Below, piece by piece: positions 23,950 to 31,958 of a stretch of DNA of 42,614 bases. Below the pieces are notes generated by a model, which was given only the letters and a program-made list of their open reading frames with translations, was not told the DNA's origin and searched no databases. The stretch lies in NCBI GenBank assembly GCA_028704435.1, contig JAQWFL010000022.1:1-42614 (forward strand), read 5' to 3'. The stretch is from Anaerostipes sp. (GTDB taxonomy: Bacteria; Bacillota; Clostridia; Lachnospirales; Lachnospiraceae). Positions within the stretch are counted from its first letter, which is position 1. Each line of letters begins with the position of its first letter. The translations under genes and the position numbers were made by a program.

Positions 23950-26321
23950 TGACGAGACAAATAGAAGTATTGGCACCTGCAGGGTCTATGGAGAGTTTAA
24001 AGGCAGCCTTTTTAAATGGAGCAGATGCAGTATACTTAGGTGGAGAATTATTTGGAGCGAGAGCGTATGCCAATAATTTTTCACAAGAAGAATTAATTCA
24101 GGCAATTGAATATGCACACAAGTTTCACAAGAAGATATATTTAACCGTAAATACACTAGTAAAAGAATCTGAAATAAAGGATGTTGTTTCATATTTAAGA
24201 CCTTATTATGAAGCGGGACTTGATGCGGTACTCATACAAGACCTAGGTGTATTGATGGTAGTCAAAGAGCATTTTCCGGATTTGGAACTTCATGCAAGTA
24301 CACAGATGACAGTGACTACGGTAGAAAGTGCTATGGAGCTTAAAAGGCTGGGAATGAAGCGTGTAGTTCCAGCAAGAGAATTATCTTTGAATGAAATAAA
24401 AAAGATAAAAGATGGAACAAATCTTGATGTTGAGTGTTTTGTACATGGAGCACTTTGTTACTGTTATTCAGGGCAGTGTTTTATGAGTAGTATGATTGGT
24501 GGAAGAAGTGGAAACCGAGGAAGATGTGCAGGAACCTGTAGATTACCATTTGATATTTATGATGGAAATCAAAAAATTCAAAACCAAGGACAGAAGTATT
24601 TGTTAAGCCAGAAGGATTTATGTACCATTGATATTCTACCTGAGATCATAGAGGCAGGAGTTGATTCTCTAAAAATTGAAGGAAGAATGAAGAATCCAGA
24701 ATATGTAGGAGAAGTTACTCGTATTTATCGAAAATATGTAGATTTATACTCGAGTCAGAAGCCCTATAAAGTAGATGAAAACGATCGATTAATTTTATTA
24801 GAATTATTTAACCGTGGCGGATTTACCAGAGGTTATTATAAGCAGCATAATGGGAAAGACATGATGGCTATGCACCGTCCCAACCATCAAGGAATCAGGA
24901 TTGGTGTTATTGAAAAAATAAAAGGTGGAACTCTAAGTTTTAAACTAGAAGAGAATCTTCATAAGGGAGATATCCTTGAAATTTCCATTCATGATACAGA
25001 TTGTGTGGAATTAACATCTCCCGTAGAAGAGAAAAAAGGAAATATTGTTACCTTAAACGGTCAAAAGCTTCGCAAGATGAAACTTGGGATGCCTATTTAT
25101 CGTACCAAGAATCAAAAGCTTCGCAGTGAACTAGAAGAACACTTAAAAACTAAAAATAAAGAAAAACTTAAGGGAAAAGTTAAGTTTTTAGTGGGAAAAC
25201 CTGTTACGCTGGAGATACAATCTACAAAAGAAGATATTTTTGTGGAAGGGGCTATCGTAGATGTGGCACAGAATCGACCTATGGATGAAGAGGATATTGT
25301 AAAGCAGTTAAAGAAGACAGGACAAACAGATTATGTCTTTGAATCTTTAGAAGTGGAAGTTCAAGGGGCAGGTTTTCTTCCAGTAAAGGCGTTAAAAGAT
25401 TTGCGACGAAAAGCATTTGATGCATTGGAAGAAGCTACAGCTAAAAAATATCACAGAGAATACCAGGATATATTCCAGAGGGAAGATGAAAAAAGTAACA
25501 TAATTCATCCGGCAGTGAAAATAAGTGTCGCTATTGATGAAATGAAATACTTTGATTTTGCTGTGGAAAAGGAAAGTGTTTCTCGTATTTATGTTTCGTT
25601 TTTAGAATTAATTCAAAGAAAAGAATTGTGGAAGAAGTTAGAAAATGCATCAAAAGAAGTTTTTCTTACATTGCCACAGGTGACAAGAGAACAGACCTTG
25701 AAGTTGTTTGAAGAAAATATAGAGCTTATGAAACAAGATGGGGTTCGTGGATTTTTGGTTCAAAGTATGGATCAGATTCACTGGCTTATGACACATCATA
25801 TAGACAAAAAGATGATGCTCAATTACAATGTATATAATTATAATCAAAGAAGTGTAAGATTTTATCAAGAACTTCTTGGAGAACAGGTGAGTTTTACATT
25901 TCCAGCAGAATGTAACTTAGAGGAGATGGAGAATCTGGGAATTAACAATGGAGAAATCTATTATTATGGACATTTTCCAGTGATGATATCTGCTCAGTGT
26001 CAAAAAAAGGACATGTTAAGATGTGATCATAAACCTACTGTCTTAAGATTAAAGGATAGAAAGAATCAAGATTTCTATGTGAAAAATCATTGTAAACTTT
26101 GTTATAATGAAATTTTAAACGGAGTTTGTACATGGCTTGGAAATGATAATCAGGATGTGATGAAACTAAATCCCCAGTATGTAAGACTTCATTTTACAAT
26201 TGAAACAGTAGAGGAAATCAATGAAGTCATTGATAAAACTACTGCAATTATTTCGGGACATACAAACCATGTGGACATGGGAGAATATACAAAAGGACAT
26301 TTCAAGAGAGGAATACTATAG
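23949..26321 (+). CDS. U32 family peptidase, TrhP/YrrO-like tRNA hydroxylation protein
   Basis: The 790-residue protein has an N-terminal U32 TIM-barrel-type domain. The family signature is intact at 162-180: ECFVHGALC followed by YCYSGQCFMS, with cysteines 170, 177, 193 and 197 likely to hold an Fe-S cluster. A collagenase-like C-terminal extension (about 390-790) also has cysteines (CQKKDMLRCDH; CKLCYNEILNGVC). Members such as TrhP are needed for prephenate-dependent 5-hydroxyuridine formation at tRNA position 34. A tRNA role is more likely than proteolysis. It overlaps zapA by 1 nt. Confidence 0.9.
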   Translation: MTRQIEVLAPAGSMESLKAAFLNGADAVYLGGELFGARAYANNFSQEELIQAIEYAHKFHKKIYLTVNTLVKESEIKDVVSYLRPYYEAGLDAVLIQDLGVLMVVKEHFPDLELHASTQMTVTTVESAMELKRLGMKRVVPARELSLNEIKKIKDGTNLDVECFVHGALCYCYSGQCFMSSMIGGRSGNRGRCAGTCRLPFDIYDGNQKIQNQGQKYLLSQKDLCTIDILPEIIEAGVDSLKIEGRMKNPEYVGEVTRIYRKYVDLYSSQKPYKVDENDRLILLELFNRGGFTRGYYKQHNGKDMMAMHRPNHQGIRIGVIEKIKGGTLSFKLEENLHKGDILEISIHDTDCVELTSPVEEKKGNIVTLNGQKLRKMKLGMPIYRTKNQKLRSELEEHLKTKNKEKLKGKVKFLVGKPVTLEIQSTKEDIFVEGAIVDVAQNRPMDEEDIVKQLKKTGQTDYVFESLEVEVQGAGFLPVKALKDLRRKAFDALEEATAKKYHREYQDIFQREDEKSNIIHPAVKISVAIDEMKYFDFAVEKESVSRIYVSFLELIQRKELWKKLENASKEVFLTLPQVTREQTLKLFEENIELMKQDGVRGFLVQSMDQIHWLMTHHIDKKMMLNYNVYNYNQRSVRFYQELLGEQVSFTFPAECNLEEMENLGINNGEIYYYGHFPVMISAQCQKKDMLRCDHKPTVLRLKDRKNQDFYVKNHCKLCYNEILNGVCTWLGNDNQDVMKLNPQYVRLHFTIETVEEINEVIDKTTAIISGHTNHVDMGEYTKGHFKRGIL

Positions 26322-26329
26322 GTGATATT

Positions 26330-27742
26330 ATGATACAATTAGCCTCGATTATTGCGAAATATTTAATATTGATTATGTGCTTAATCTATACATTTTCATG
26401 TTTTAATATGTTTCGCAAAAGGAATAAACAAAAACGTGAAGCATTATTAGACAATCAGGTAATCTATATGTTTATCTTTTTGTTTCTTTGTAATTTTGTT
26501 TTATTTTTACACACATTAGATTTTAAAATTTTAATTTTCTTTGCAGCTCAAGTGGTATTTTTTGAGATTGTTATGATTTTATATCCTAAAATATATAAGA
26601 GATGTTCAAGGCTATTAATTAATAATATGTGTTTTCTATTAGGTGTTGGATTTGTTATTTTAACAAGGTTGTCATTTGAACTTGCTATGAGGCAGTTTGC
26701 AATTGTAGCAGTGAGTGTAGTAGCAACTGGATTGATTCCACTTATGATGCATAAATTAAAGTTCTGGCACAAGTTAGGTTGGCTGTATGCTTTTGGCGGA
26801 CTTGGACTGCTGGCATCCGTTTTTATTGTGGGAGTTCAAAAAAATGGGGCATATAACTGGGTTAAGATTGGACCAGTATCATTTCAGCCATCGGAATTTG
26901 TAAAAATTGTTTTTATATTTTTTATAGCTGCTATGCTCAGCAAAGCAAGAGAATTTAAGGACTTAGTTAAGATAACCATTATTGCAGGGTTATATGTACT
27001 TGTCTTAGTTGCAGAAAAGGATTTAGGAGGAGCACTTCTATATTTCATGACATATCTTATGATGTTGTACGTTGCCACTGGAAAACTAAAATACCTTCTA
27101 GGAGGGTTTGCGGGAGGCTCAGTTGCAGCTGTTATTGCATATCATGTGTTTAGTCATGTGCAAGTGCGTGTTGCAGCGTGGAAGGATCCTTTTTCAATGA
27201 TTGAGGGAAGAGGGCTTCAGGTTTGTCAATCACTATTTGCCATTGGAACTGGAGGATGGTTTGGACTAGGACTAGGACAAGGAAGACCATATGATGTTCC
27301 AGTTAGCGAATCAGATTTTATATTCTCAGCAATTAGTGAAGAATTTGGCGTCGTATTTGGAATTTGTATTATCTTTATTTTAATCAGTTGTTTTATTTTA
27401 TTTATGGATACAGCAACAAGAAGCAGAGGGCTATTTAATAAGCTTTTGTGCGTTGGATTTGGTGTGTGCTTTTTGTTTCAAGTATTCTTAAGTGTTGGAG
27501 GAGTTACAAAATTTATCCCATCTACAGGAGTCACCATTCCCTTTGTTAGTTATGGAGGAACCTCTGTTGCCAGTACCATGATACTTATTAGTGTAATTCA
27601 AGGATTATATATGTTAGTAGATAGTGAGGAAGAAGAAAATGAGCGTATGGAACAAGAGAAAAAAGGACAAGAAGTCGCTGGAGAACAACCAACCACTAGA
27701 GTTCGGACAAAACCAGTCATTAAAGAAGAAAAAACGCGCTAA
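26330..27742 (+). CDS. FtsW/RodA/SpoVE family peptidoglycan glycosyltransferase
   Basis: This 470-residue SEDS protein has about ten to twelve membrane segments. Family features are NWVKIGPVSFQPSEFVK, VAEKDLGGALLYF (with the essential Asp of SEDS polymerases), the GRGLQVCQSLFAIGTGGWFGLGLGQG loop and the final VSYGGTSVAS. It polymerises lipid II in partnership with a class B PBP, and such a PBP gene follows immediately. Whether it serves division, elongation or sporulation cannot be decided. The hydrophilic C-terminal tail (about 437-470) is encoded in DNA that overlaps the next gene in another frame. Confidence 0.93.
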   Translation: MIQLASIIAKYLILIMCLIYTFSCFNMFRKRNKQKREALLDNQVIYMFIFLFLCNFVLFLHTLDFKILIFFAAQVVFFEIVMILYPKIYKRCSRLLINNMCFLLGVGFVILTRLSFELAMRQFAIVAVSVVATGLIPLMMHKLKFWHKLGWLYAFGGLGLLASVFIVGVQKNGAYNWVKIGPVSFQPSEFVKIVFIFFIAAMLSKAREFKDLVKITIIAGLYVLVLVAEKDLGGALLYFMTYLMMLYVATGKLKYLLGGFAGGSVAAVIAYHVFSHVQVRVAAWKDPFSMIEGRGLQVCQSLFAIGTGGWFGLGLGQGRPYDVPVSESDFIFSAISEEFGVVFGICIIFILISCFILFMDTATRSRGLFNKLLCVGFGVCFLFQVFLSVGGVTKFIPSTGVTIPFVSYGGTSVASTMILISVIQGLYMLVDSEEEENERMEQEKKGQEVAGEQPTTRVRTKPVIKEEKTR

Positions 27743-29129
27743 TCGTCAAATCTTGCAGATTACTTATATTTTCGTGGCTCTATTTCTGGCGCTTGTGGGA
27801 TATATAATTTATTTTGTTACAGTGGACAGCAGGTCTGTGATTACAGATTCACATAATCGAAGATTAAGTGCATTAGAGAAAAATGTTGTGCGTGGGAAAA
27901 TTATAAGTAGTGATGGTAAAGTGTTAGCACAAACTGTTTCAGATGATTCTGGAAATGAAGAACGTTATTATCCATATGGCAGAATGTTTGCACATGTAGT
28001 TGGATATAACGATAAAGGAAAGTCAGGGATTGAATCTAAATGGAATTTTGAACTATTAACATCGAATTCTAATATTTTTACACAAATTTCCACAGATTTA
28101 AAAGGAGAAAAGAATTTAGGAGATGATGTTTATACTACATTAAATACTTCTGTTCAAAAGGCAGCATATAATGCCTTAAGTGGAGAAAAGGGTGCAGTGG
28201 TTGCCATGGATCCGCAAACGGGTGCAGTAGTTGCCATGGTTTCAAAGCCGGATTTTCGTCCTGGCAAGGTTGCACAAAACTGGGAGGAATTGAATACAGA
28301 CAGTGATGCCATGCTTGTAAATCGTGCAACTCAGGGATTGTATCCACCTGGTTCTACATTTAAGGTGGTTACAGCGTTAGAATATATGAGAGAGTATGGA
28401 GCAAATAATAATTTTAAATATAAATGTACTGGGTATACCAAGATAAATAATGTTAAAATTCATTGCTATGGTGGAGAAGCACATGGAACTGTTGATATGG
28501 AAGAAGCCATTGAGAAGTCTTGTAATACCGCGATTGTTCATATGGCATCTCAATTAAATAAAGGGAAAATGGCATCCCTTGCAACAGACTTGATGTTTGA
28601 TTCAAAAATACCAATTAGTATTGCCGCGAATTCCAGTAGATTTTCATTTAATAAGAAATCATCGGATAGTACAGTCCCTCAAATTGCAATTGGACAGGGA
28701 AGTACATTAATAACACCACTGCAGAATTGCATGGTGATTGCAGCTATTGCAAATGGCGGAACTATGATGGAGCCATATCTTGTTTCTCAGGTGAAGAATT
28801 CAGATAATGGTGTTATCAAAGAAACGAAAACAAAAGAGTTAAGCAGTCCCATGACAAAATCGGAGAGCAAAGCATTAAAGAAAATGTTGCGAAAAGTTGT
28901 AACCAAAGGGACTGGAAGTAAAGCATATTCTTCTAATTACTATTCTTATGGGAAAACAGGGTCAGCGGAATATAATTCAGACAAAGATTCTCATGCGTGG
29001 TATATTGGAGGGGCAGAATATAATGGAAAAAAATTAGTAGTCGGTGTAATTGTAGAAGGTGGTGGCTCTGGAGGAAGAGTTGCTGCACCAATTGCAAAAG
29101 ATATTTTTGACGCTTATTTTAATCAATAA
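27639..29129 (+). CDS. Class B penicillin-binding protein (PbpA/FtsI-like transpeptidase)
   Basis: The 496-residue protein has a very basic 36-residue cytoplasmic tail, one membrane anchor (about 37-60), a short pedestal (VRGKIISSDGKVLA) and a transpeptidase domain. All catalytic motifs are present: STFK (Ser239, Lys242), SCN (Ser294, Asn296) and KTG (439-441). It should cross-link glycan made by the SEDS partner upstream. The start ATG 27639 has GAGGAAG 7 nt upstream; it lies 104 nt inside the FtsW-family gene. No later start codon would keep the anchor. Confidence 0.93.
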   Translation: MSVWNKRKKDKKSLENNQPLEFGQNQSLKKKKRANRQILQITYIFVALFLALVGYIIYFVTVDSRSVITDSHNRRLSALEKNVVRGKIISSDGKVLAQTVSDDSGNEERYYPYGRMFAHVVGYNDKGKSGIESKWNFELLTSNSNIFTQISTDLKGEKNLGDDVYTTLNTSVQKAAYNALSGEKGAVVAMDPQTGAVVAMVSKPDFRPGKVAQNWEELNTDSDAMLVNRATQGLYPPGSTFKVVTALEYMREYGANNNFKYKCTGYTKINNVKIHCYGGEAHGTVDMEEAIEKSCNTAIVHMASQLNKGKMASLATDLMFDSKIPISIAANSSRFSFNKKSSDSTVPQIAIGQGSTLITPLQNCMVIAAIANGGTMMEPYLVSQVKNSDNGVIKETKTKELSSPMTKSESKALKKMLRKVVTKGTGSKAYSSNYYSYGKTGSAEYNSDKDSHAWYIGGAEYNGKKLVVGVIVEGGGSGGRVAAPIAKDIFDAYFNQ

Positions 29130-29139
29130 GAATCCTCTC

Positions 29140-29168
29140 TTGAAATCACATATTAATAGAGCTATAAT
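29140..29168 (+). promoter_or_regulatory. Promoter of the Nudix gene
   Basis: TTGAAA (29140-29145) and TATAAT (29163-29168) are separated by 17 bp, a strong sigma-A promoter with a leader of about 42 nt. Confidence 0.8.
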
Positions 29169-29217
29169 ATTACCAAGGAAGATACAAGACACGAAGGAGC
29201 TATGATGGGAGGCTTAT

Positions 29218-29703
29218 ATGACCGAGGCAACAAGCTGTGGAGGTGTCGTAATATTTAGAGGGAAGATTCTTCTGTTATATAAGAGTTATAGAAACCGATA
29301 TGATGGATGGGTGCTTCCAAAGGGTACAGTAGAGGAAGGTGAAACTCACGAAGAGACAGCATTACGTGAGGTAAAGGAAGAGTCTGATATTGATGGGACA
29401 ATTATCAAGTATGTAGGGAAGAGTGAGTATACATTTTATTCATTTCATGAGCAGATTGTAAAGAGTGTTCATTGGTATTTGATGGAGTCCGATAGCTATC
29501 ATTCAAAACCGCAAAAGGAAGAGTTCTTCGTCGACTCTGGGTACTACAAATTTCACGAGGCTTACCACTTATTAAAGTTTCCCAATGAGAAAGAGATTTT
29601 AAAAAAAGCATACGATGAATATAAACAATTAAAGTCTAAGGATCGATGGGGAAACCATTCAAGGAAAGAATACGGAAAGAAAGACAAAGAAGAATCATGT
29701 TAA
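29218..29703 (+). CDS. Nudix hydrolase
   Basis: This 161-residue hydrolase has the Nudix box at about 36-58: Gly36, Glu42, then REVKEES with Arg50, Glu51, Glu54 and Glu55. The usual Gly near the end of the box is Asp57. The opening SCGGVVIFRGKILLLY and GWVLPKGTVEEGE are typical of diphosphoinositol/Ap4A-type members, so a nucleoside diphosphate derivative is the likely substrate, but this is not certain. GGGAGG lies 6 nt before the ATG. The C-terminus is basic. The stop codon lies in the loop of the following terminator. Confidence 0.9.
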   Translation: MTEATSCGGVVIFRGKILLLYKSYRNRYDGWVLPKGTVEEGETHEETALREVKEESDIDGTIIKYVGKSEYTFYSFHEQIVKSVHWYLMESDSYHSKPQKEEFFVDSGYYKFHEAYHLLKFPNEKEILKKAYDEYKQLKSKDRWGNHSRKEYGKKDKEESC

Positions 29704-29723
29704 GGCATGATTCTTCTTTTTTC
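29686..29723 (+). terminator. Terminator of the Nudix gene
   Basis: AAAGAAGAATCATG and CATGATTCTTCTTT form a perfect 14-bp stem with a 6-nt loop and a T-rich tail. The left arm encodes the last residues and the stop lies in the loop. Confidence 0.9.
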
Positions 29724-29738
29724 TTGGAAAACAACTCC

Positions 29739-29767
29739 TTGCAATACAGTATGTGACAATACATAAT
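29739..29767 (+). promoter_or_regulatory. Candidate promoter of the DacF-like gene
   Basis: TTGCAA (29739-29744) and CATAAT (29762-29767) are 17 bp apart. DacF in Bacillus is a forespore gene, but a clear sigma-F or sigma-G element was not found here. Confidence 0.4.
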
Positions 29768-29798
29768 TCCTTTAAAAACATAATACAATATAAAAAAG

Positions 29799-30986
29799 AT
29801 GGTTAGGCGAGTTCCTATGAAACAATATGTTATAGTATGTACAATTCTTATTTCACTTATTTTTTTTCAAGGGTATACTCCAATATCTATTTATGCATCT
29901 GAAACAAAAGATATGAATTTAACAGCAAAATCTGCTGTAGTCATGGAAGAAACTTCTGGGAGAGTACTATTTGAACAGAAAAAAAATGAAGAGCTGCCAC
30001 CTGCAAGTGTTACAAAAGTAATGTCTCTTTTATTAATTTTTGAGGCACTAGATCAGGGGCAAATAAAAAAAACAGATATAGTTTCTGTAAGTGAACATGC
30101 AGCTTCTATGGGCGGTTCACAAGTATTCTTAGAAACAGGAGAGAAACAAAGGGTAGACGATTTACTAAAATGTATGATAATATCAAGTGCAAATGATGCC
30201 ACTGTAGCCATGGCTGAAAAAGTTGCTGGAAGCGAAACCGCTTTTGTAAAGCGGATGAACCAGAAAGCAAAACAACTTGGTATGAAACATACAATGTTTA
30301 AAAACTGTTGTGGATTGGATACAGACCAGCATTATACTTCATCTTATGATATAGCCCTTATGTCTAGGGCACTAATTCAAAAGTATCCAGATGTTCTAAA
30401 TTATACGAAAATATGGATGGATACGATTACCCACACTACAAGTAAAGAAAAGAAAGAGTTTGGATTAAGTAATACCAACAAAATGATTCGCCAATATAAT
30501 GGGTGCACTGGGTTGAAAACTGGAAGCACAGGAAAGGCAAAATTTTGCCTAAGTGCCACAGCAAAAAGAAATGGTGTTTCGTTAATTGCTGTTGTTATGG
30601 GAAGTGATTCTTCCAAAGAGAGAATAAAAGATACTAGTAAGTTATTAGATTATGGTTTTTCTATTTGTCAGAAAATAAAAAGGGTTACAAAAGCAAATGA
30701 GATTGGAAACTTTAAAGTAGAAAAAGGAAATGAAGATTTCATTCAAAGTAAATCGGAACTAATTTCTAACTTTGTCATATTTCATTCTGAAAATCCAACT
30801 GATTTAAAAAAAATAATTAAAAAGAAAACACTAATTGCACCAGTAAAAAAAGGAGAAATTATAGGTTCTATTATTTTTAAACAGAAAAACAAGATAATAC
30901 ATACACAAAATATTCTTGCGGTACAGTCTGTTGACAAGGCATATTACCTAGATTATTTAAAGAAAATCATAAATCAATATTTTTAA
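29799..30986 (+). CDS. D-alanyl-D-alanine carboxypeptidase (DacF-like)
   Basis: The secreted or membrane-attached low-molecular-weight PBP of 395 residues begins with a signal peptide (about 8-34, cleavage near YAS-E). The S11 peptidase motifs are SVTK (Ser70, Lys73), SAN (130-132) and KTG (240-242). It trims the terminal D-Ala from peptidoglycan stem peptides. The PBP5-type C-terminal domain follows (about 290-395), but a clear amphipathic anchor helix is lacking. ATG 29799 and ATG 29817 are both possible starts; AGGCGAG before 29817 favours the latter slightly. Confidence 0.92.
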   Translation: MVRRVPMKQYVIVCTILISLIFFQGYTPISIYASETKDMNLTAKSAVVMEETSGRVLFEQKKNEELPPASVTKVMSLLLIFEALDQGQIKKTDIVSVSEHAASMGGSQVFLETGEKQRVDDLLKCMIISSANDATVAMAEKVAGSETAFVKRMNQKAKQLGMKHTMFKNCCGLDTDQHYTSSYDIALMSRALIQKYPDVLNYTKIWMDTITHTTSKEKKEFGLSNTNKMIRQYNGCTGLKTGSTGKAKFCLSATAKRNGVSLIAVVMGSDSSKERIKDTSKLLDYGFSICQKIKRVTKANEIGNFKVEKGNEDFIQSKSELISNFVIFHSENPTDLKKIIKKKTLIAPVKKGEIIGSIIFKQKNKIIHTQNILAVQSVDKAYYLDYLKKIINQYF

Positions 30987-30987
30987 A

Positions 30988-31030
30988 TTAATTCACTGTT
31001 TTTCCGGGTAAGAGAAAAACAGTGAATTAA
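30988..31030. other. Perfect 17-bp inverted repeat after the DacF-like gene
   Basis: TTAATTCACTGTTTTTC and GAAAAACAGTGAATTAA pair perfectly around a 9-nt loop. It sits just after the stop and is probably a terminator hairpin, but no T-run follows on either strand. Confidence 0.6.
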
Positions 31031-31065
31031 AACATTGGATTTCTAAAAAGAAGAAAAAGAAAGAA

Positions 31066-31094
31066 TTAAATTTTTATAACTTCCCCCTTATAAT
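31066..31094 (+). promoter_or_regulatory. Candidate promoter of the glucitol operon
   Basis: TTAAAT (31066-31071) and TATAAT (31089-31094) are 17 bp apart. The -10 is perfect and the -35 weak, which suits an activated promoter. Confidence 0.6.
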
Positions 31095-31099
31095 AAAAA

Positions 31100-31112
31100 C
31101 ATGTTAAACATG
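31100..31112. promoter_or_regulatory. 13-bp palindrome at the glucitol operon start site
   Basis: CATGTTAAACATG is an inverted repeat centred on one A, just downstream of the -10 and at the expected transcription start. It could be an operator; the binding protein is not known. Confidence 0.35.
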
Positions 31113-31137
31113 AAGGCAAATTTAAGGAGGAATTAAG

Positions 31138-31953
31138 ATGAGTAATTCATGGCTAGAACTTGAAGGAAAAACAGTAATCGTAACAGGTGGAGCATCTGGA
31201 ATCGGGAAAGCGGTTGCCCAAGGGTATTTGGATGCTGGAGCAAACGTAGTTGTTTCAGATATGGCACCAGAAGCACCAGAGATGAACGAAGAATGTGGAA
31301 AGTTTCACTATGTAAAGACAGATGTCACAAATGCAGCACAAGTTGAGGCGATGGTGCAGGAAGCTGTTACTACATTTGGAACAGTAGATGTGTTAGTAAA
31401 TAATGCAGGGATTAATATTCCAAGATTACTTGTAGATAAGAAAGATCCAAAGGGTCAATATGAACTTGATGAACAAGTATGGGATAAGGTCTGCAATGTA
31501 AATTTAAAAGGAGTTTTCTTCTGTGCCCAGGCAGTAGGAAGAGTCCTAGTAGAAAAAGGTGAAGGTGTTATTATTAACATGTCATCTGAAAGTGGATTAG
31601 AAGGATCTGAAGGTCAAAGCGTATATGCTGCGACAAAGAATGCAGTGAATTCATTGACAAGATCATGGGCAAAGGAACTAGGAAAACAAGGAGTCAGAGT
31701 TGTAGGAGTTGCACCAGGAATTATGGAAGCAACAGGACTTAGAACATTAGCATATGAATCAGCTTTAGCATACACAAGAGGAATTACAGTGGATGATCTA
31801 AGAGCTGGATACAGCAAGACTTCAACCACACCACTTGGAAGATCTGGTAAATTATCAGAAGTAGGAGACATGTGTGTATTCCTTGGAAGTAAGAGAGCAT
31901 CTTATGTACATGGAGTTACAGTTAATGTAGCTGGTGGTAAAACAAGAGGATAG
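31138..31953 (+). CDS. Sorbitol-6-phosphate dehydrogenase-type SDR
   Basis: This 271-residue short-chain dehydrogenase has the cofactor motif TGGASGIG (16-23), NNAG (88-91), an active-site Ser in NMSSESG (about 149-150) and YAATK (Tyr163, Lys167). Asp41 after the second strand suggests NAD+ preference. Placement before a glucitol PTS indicates oxidation of D-glucitol 6-phosphate to fructose 6-phosphate, as in the SorF/GutF group of Firmicutes. TAAGGAGG lies 8 nt before the ATG. It is the first gene of the operon. Confidence 0.9.
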   Translation: MSNSWLELEGKTVIVTGGASGIGKAVAQGYLDAGANVVVSDMAPEAPEMNEECGKFHYVKTDVTNAAQVEAMVQEAVTTFGTVDVLVNNAGINIPRLLVDKKDPKGQYELDEQVWDKVCNVNLKGVFFCAQAVGRVLVEKGEGVIINMSSESGLEGSEGQSVYAATKNAVNSLTRSWAKELGKQGVRVVGVAPGIMEATGLRTLAYESALAYTRGITVDDLRAGYSKTSTTPLGRSGKLSEVGDMCVFLGSKRASYVHGVTVNVAGGKTRG

Positions 31954-31958
31954 AATAT

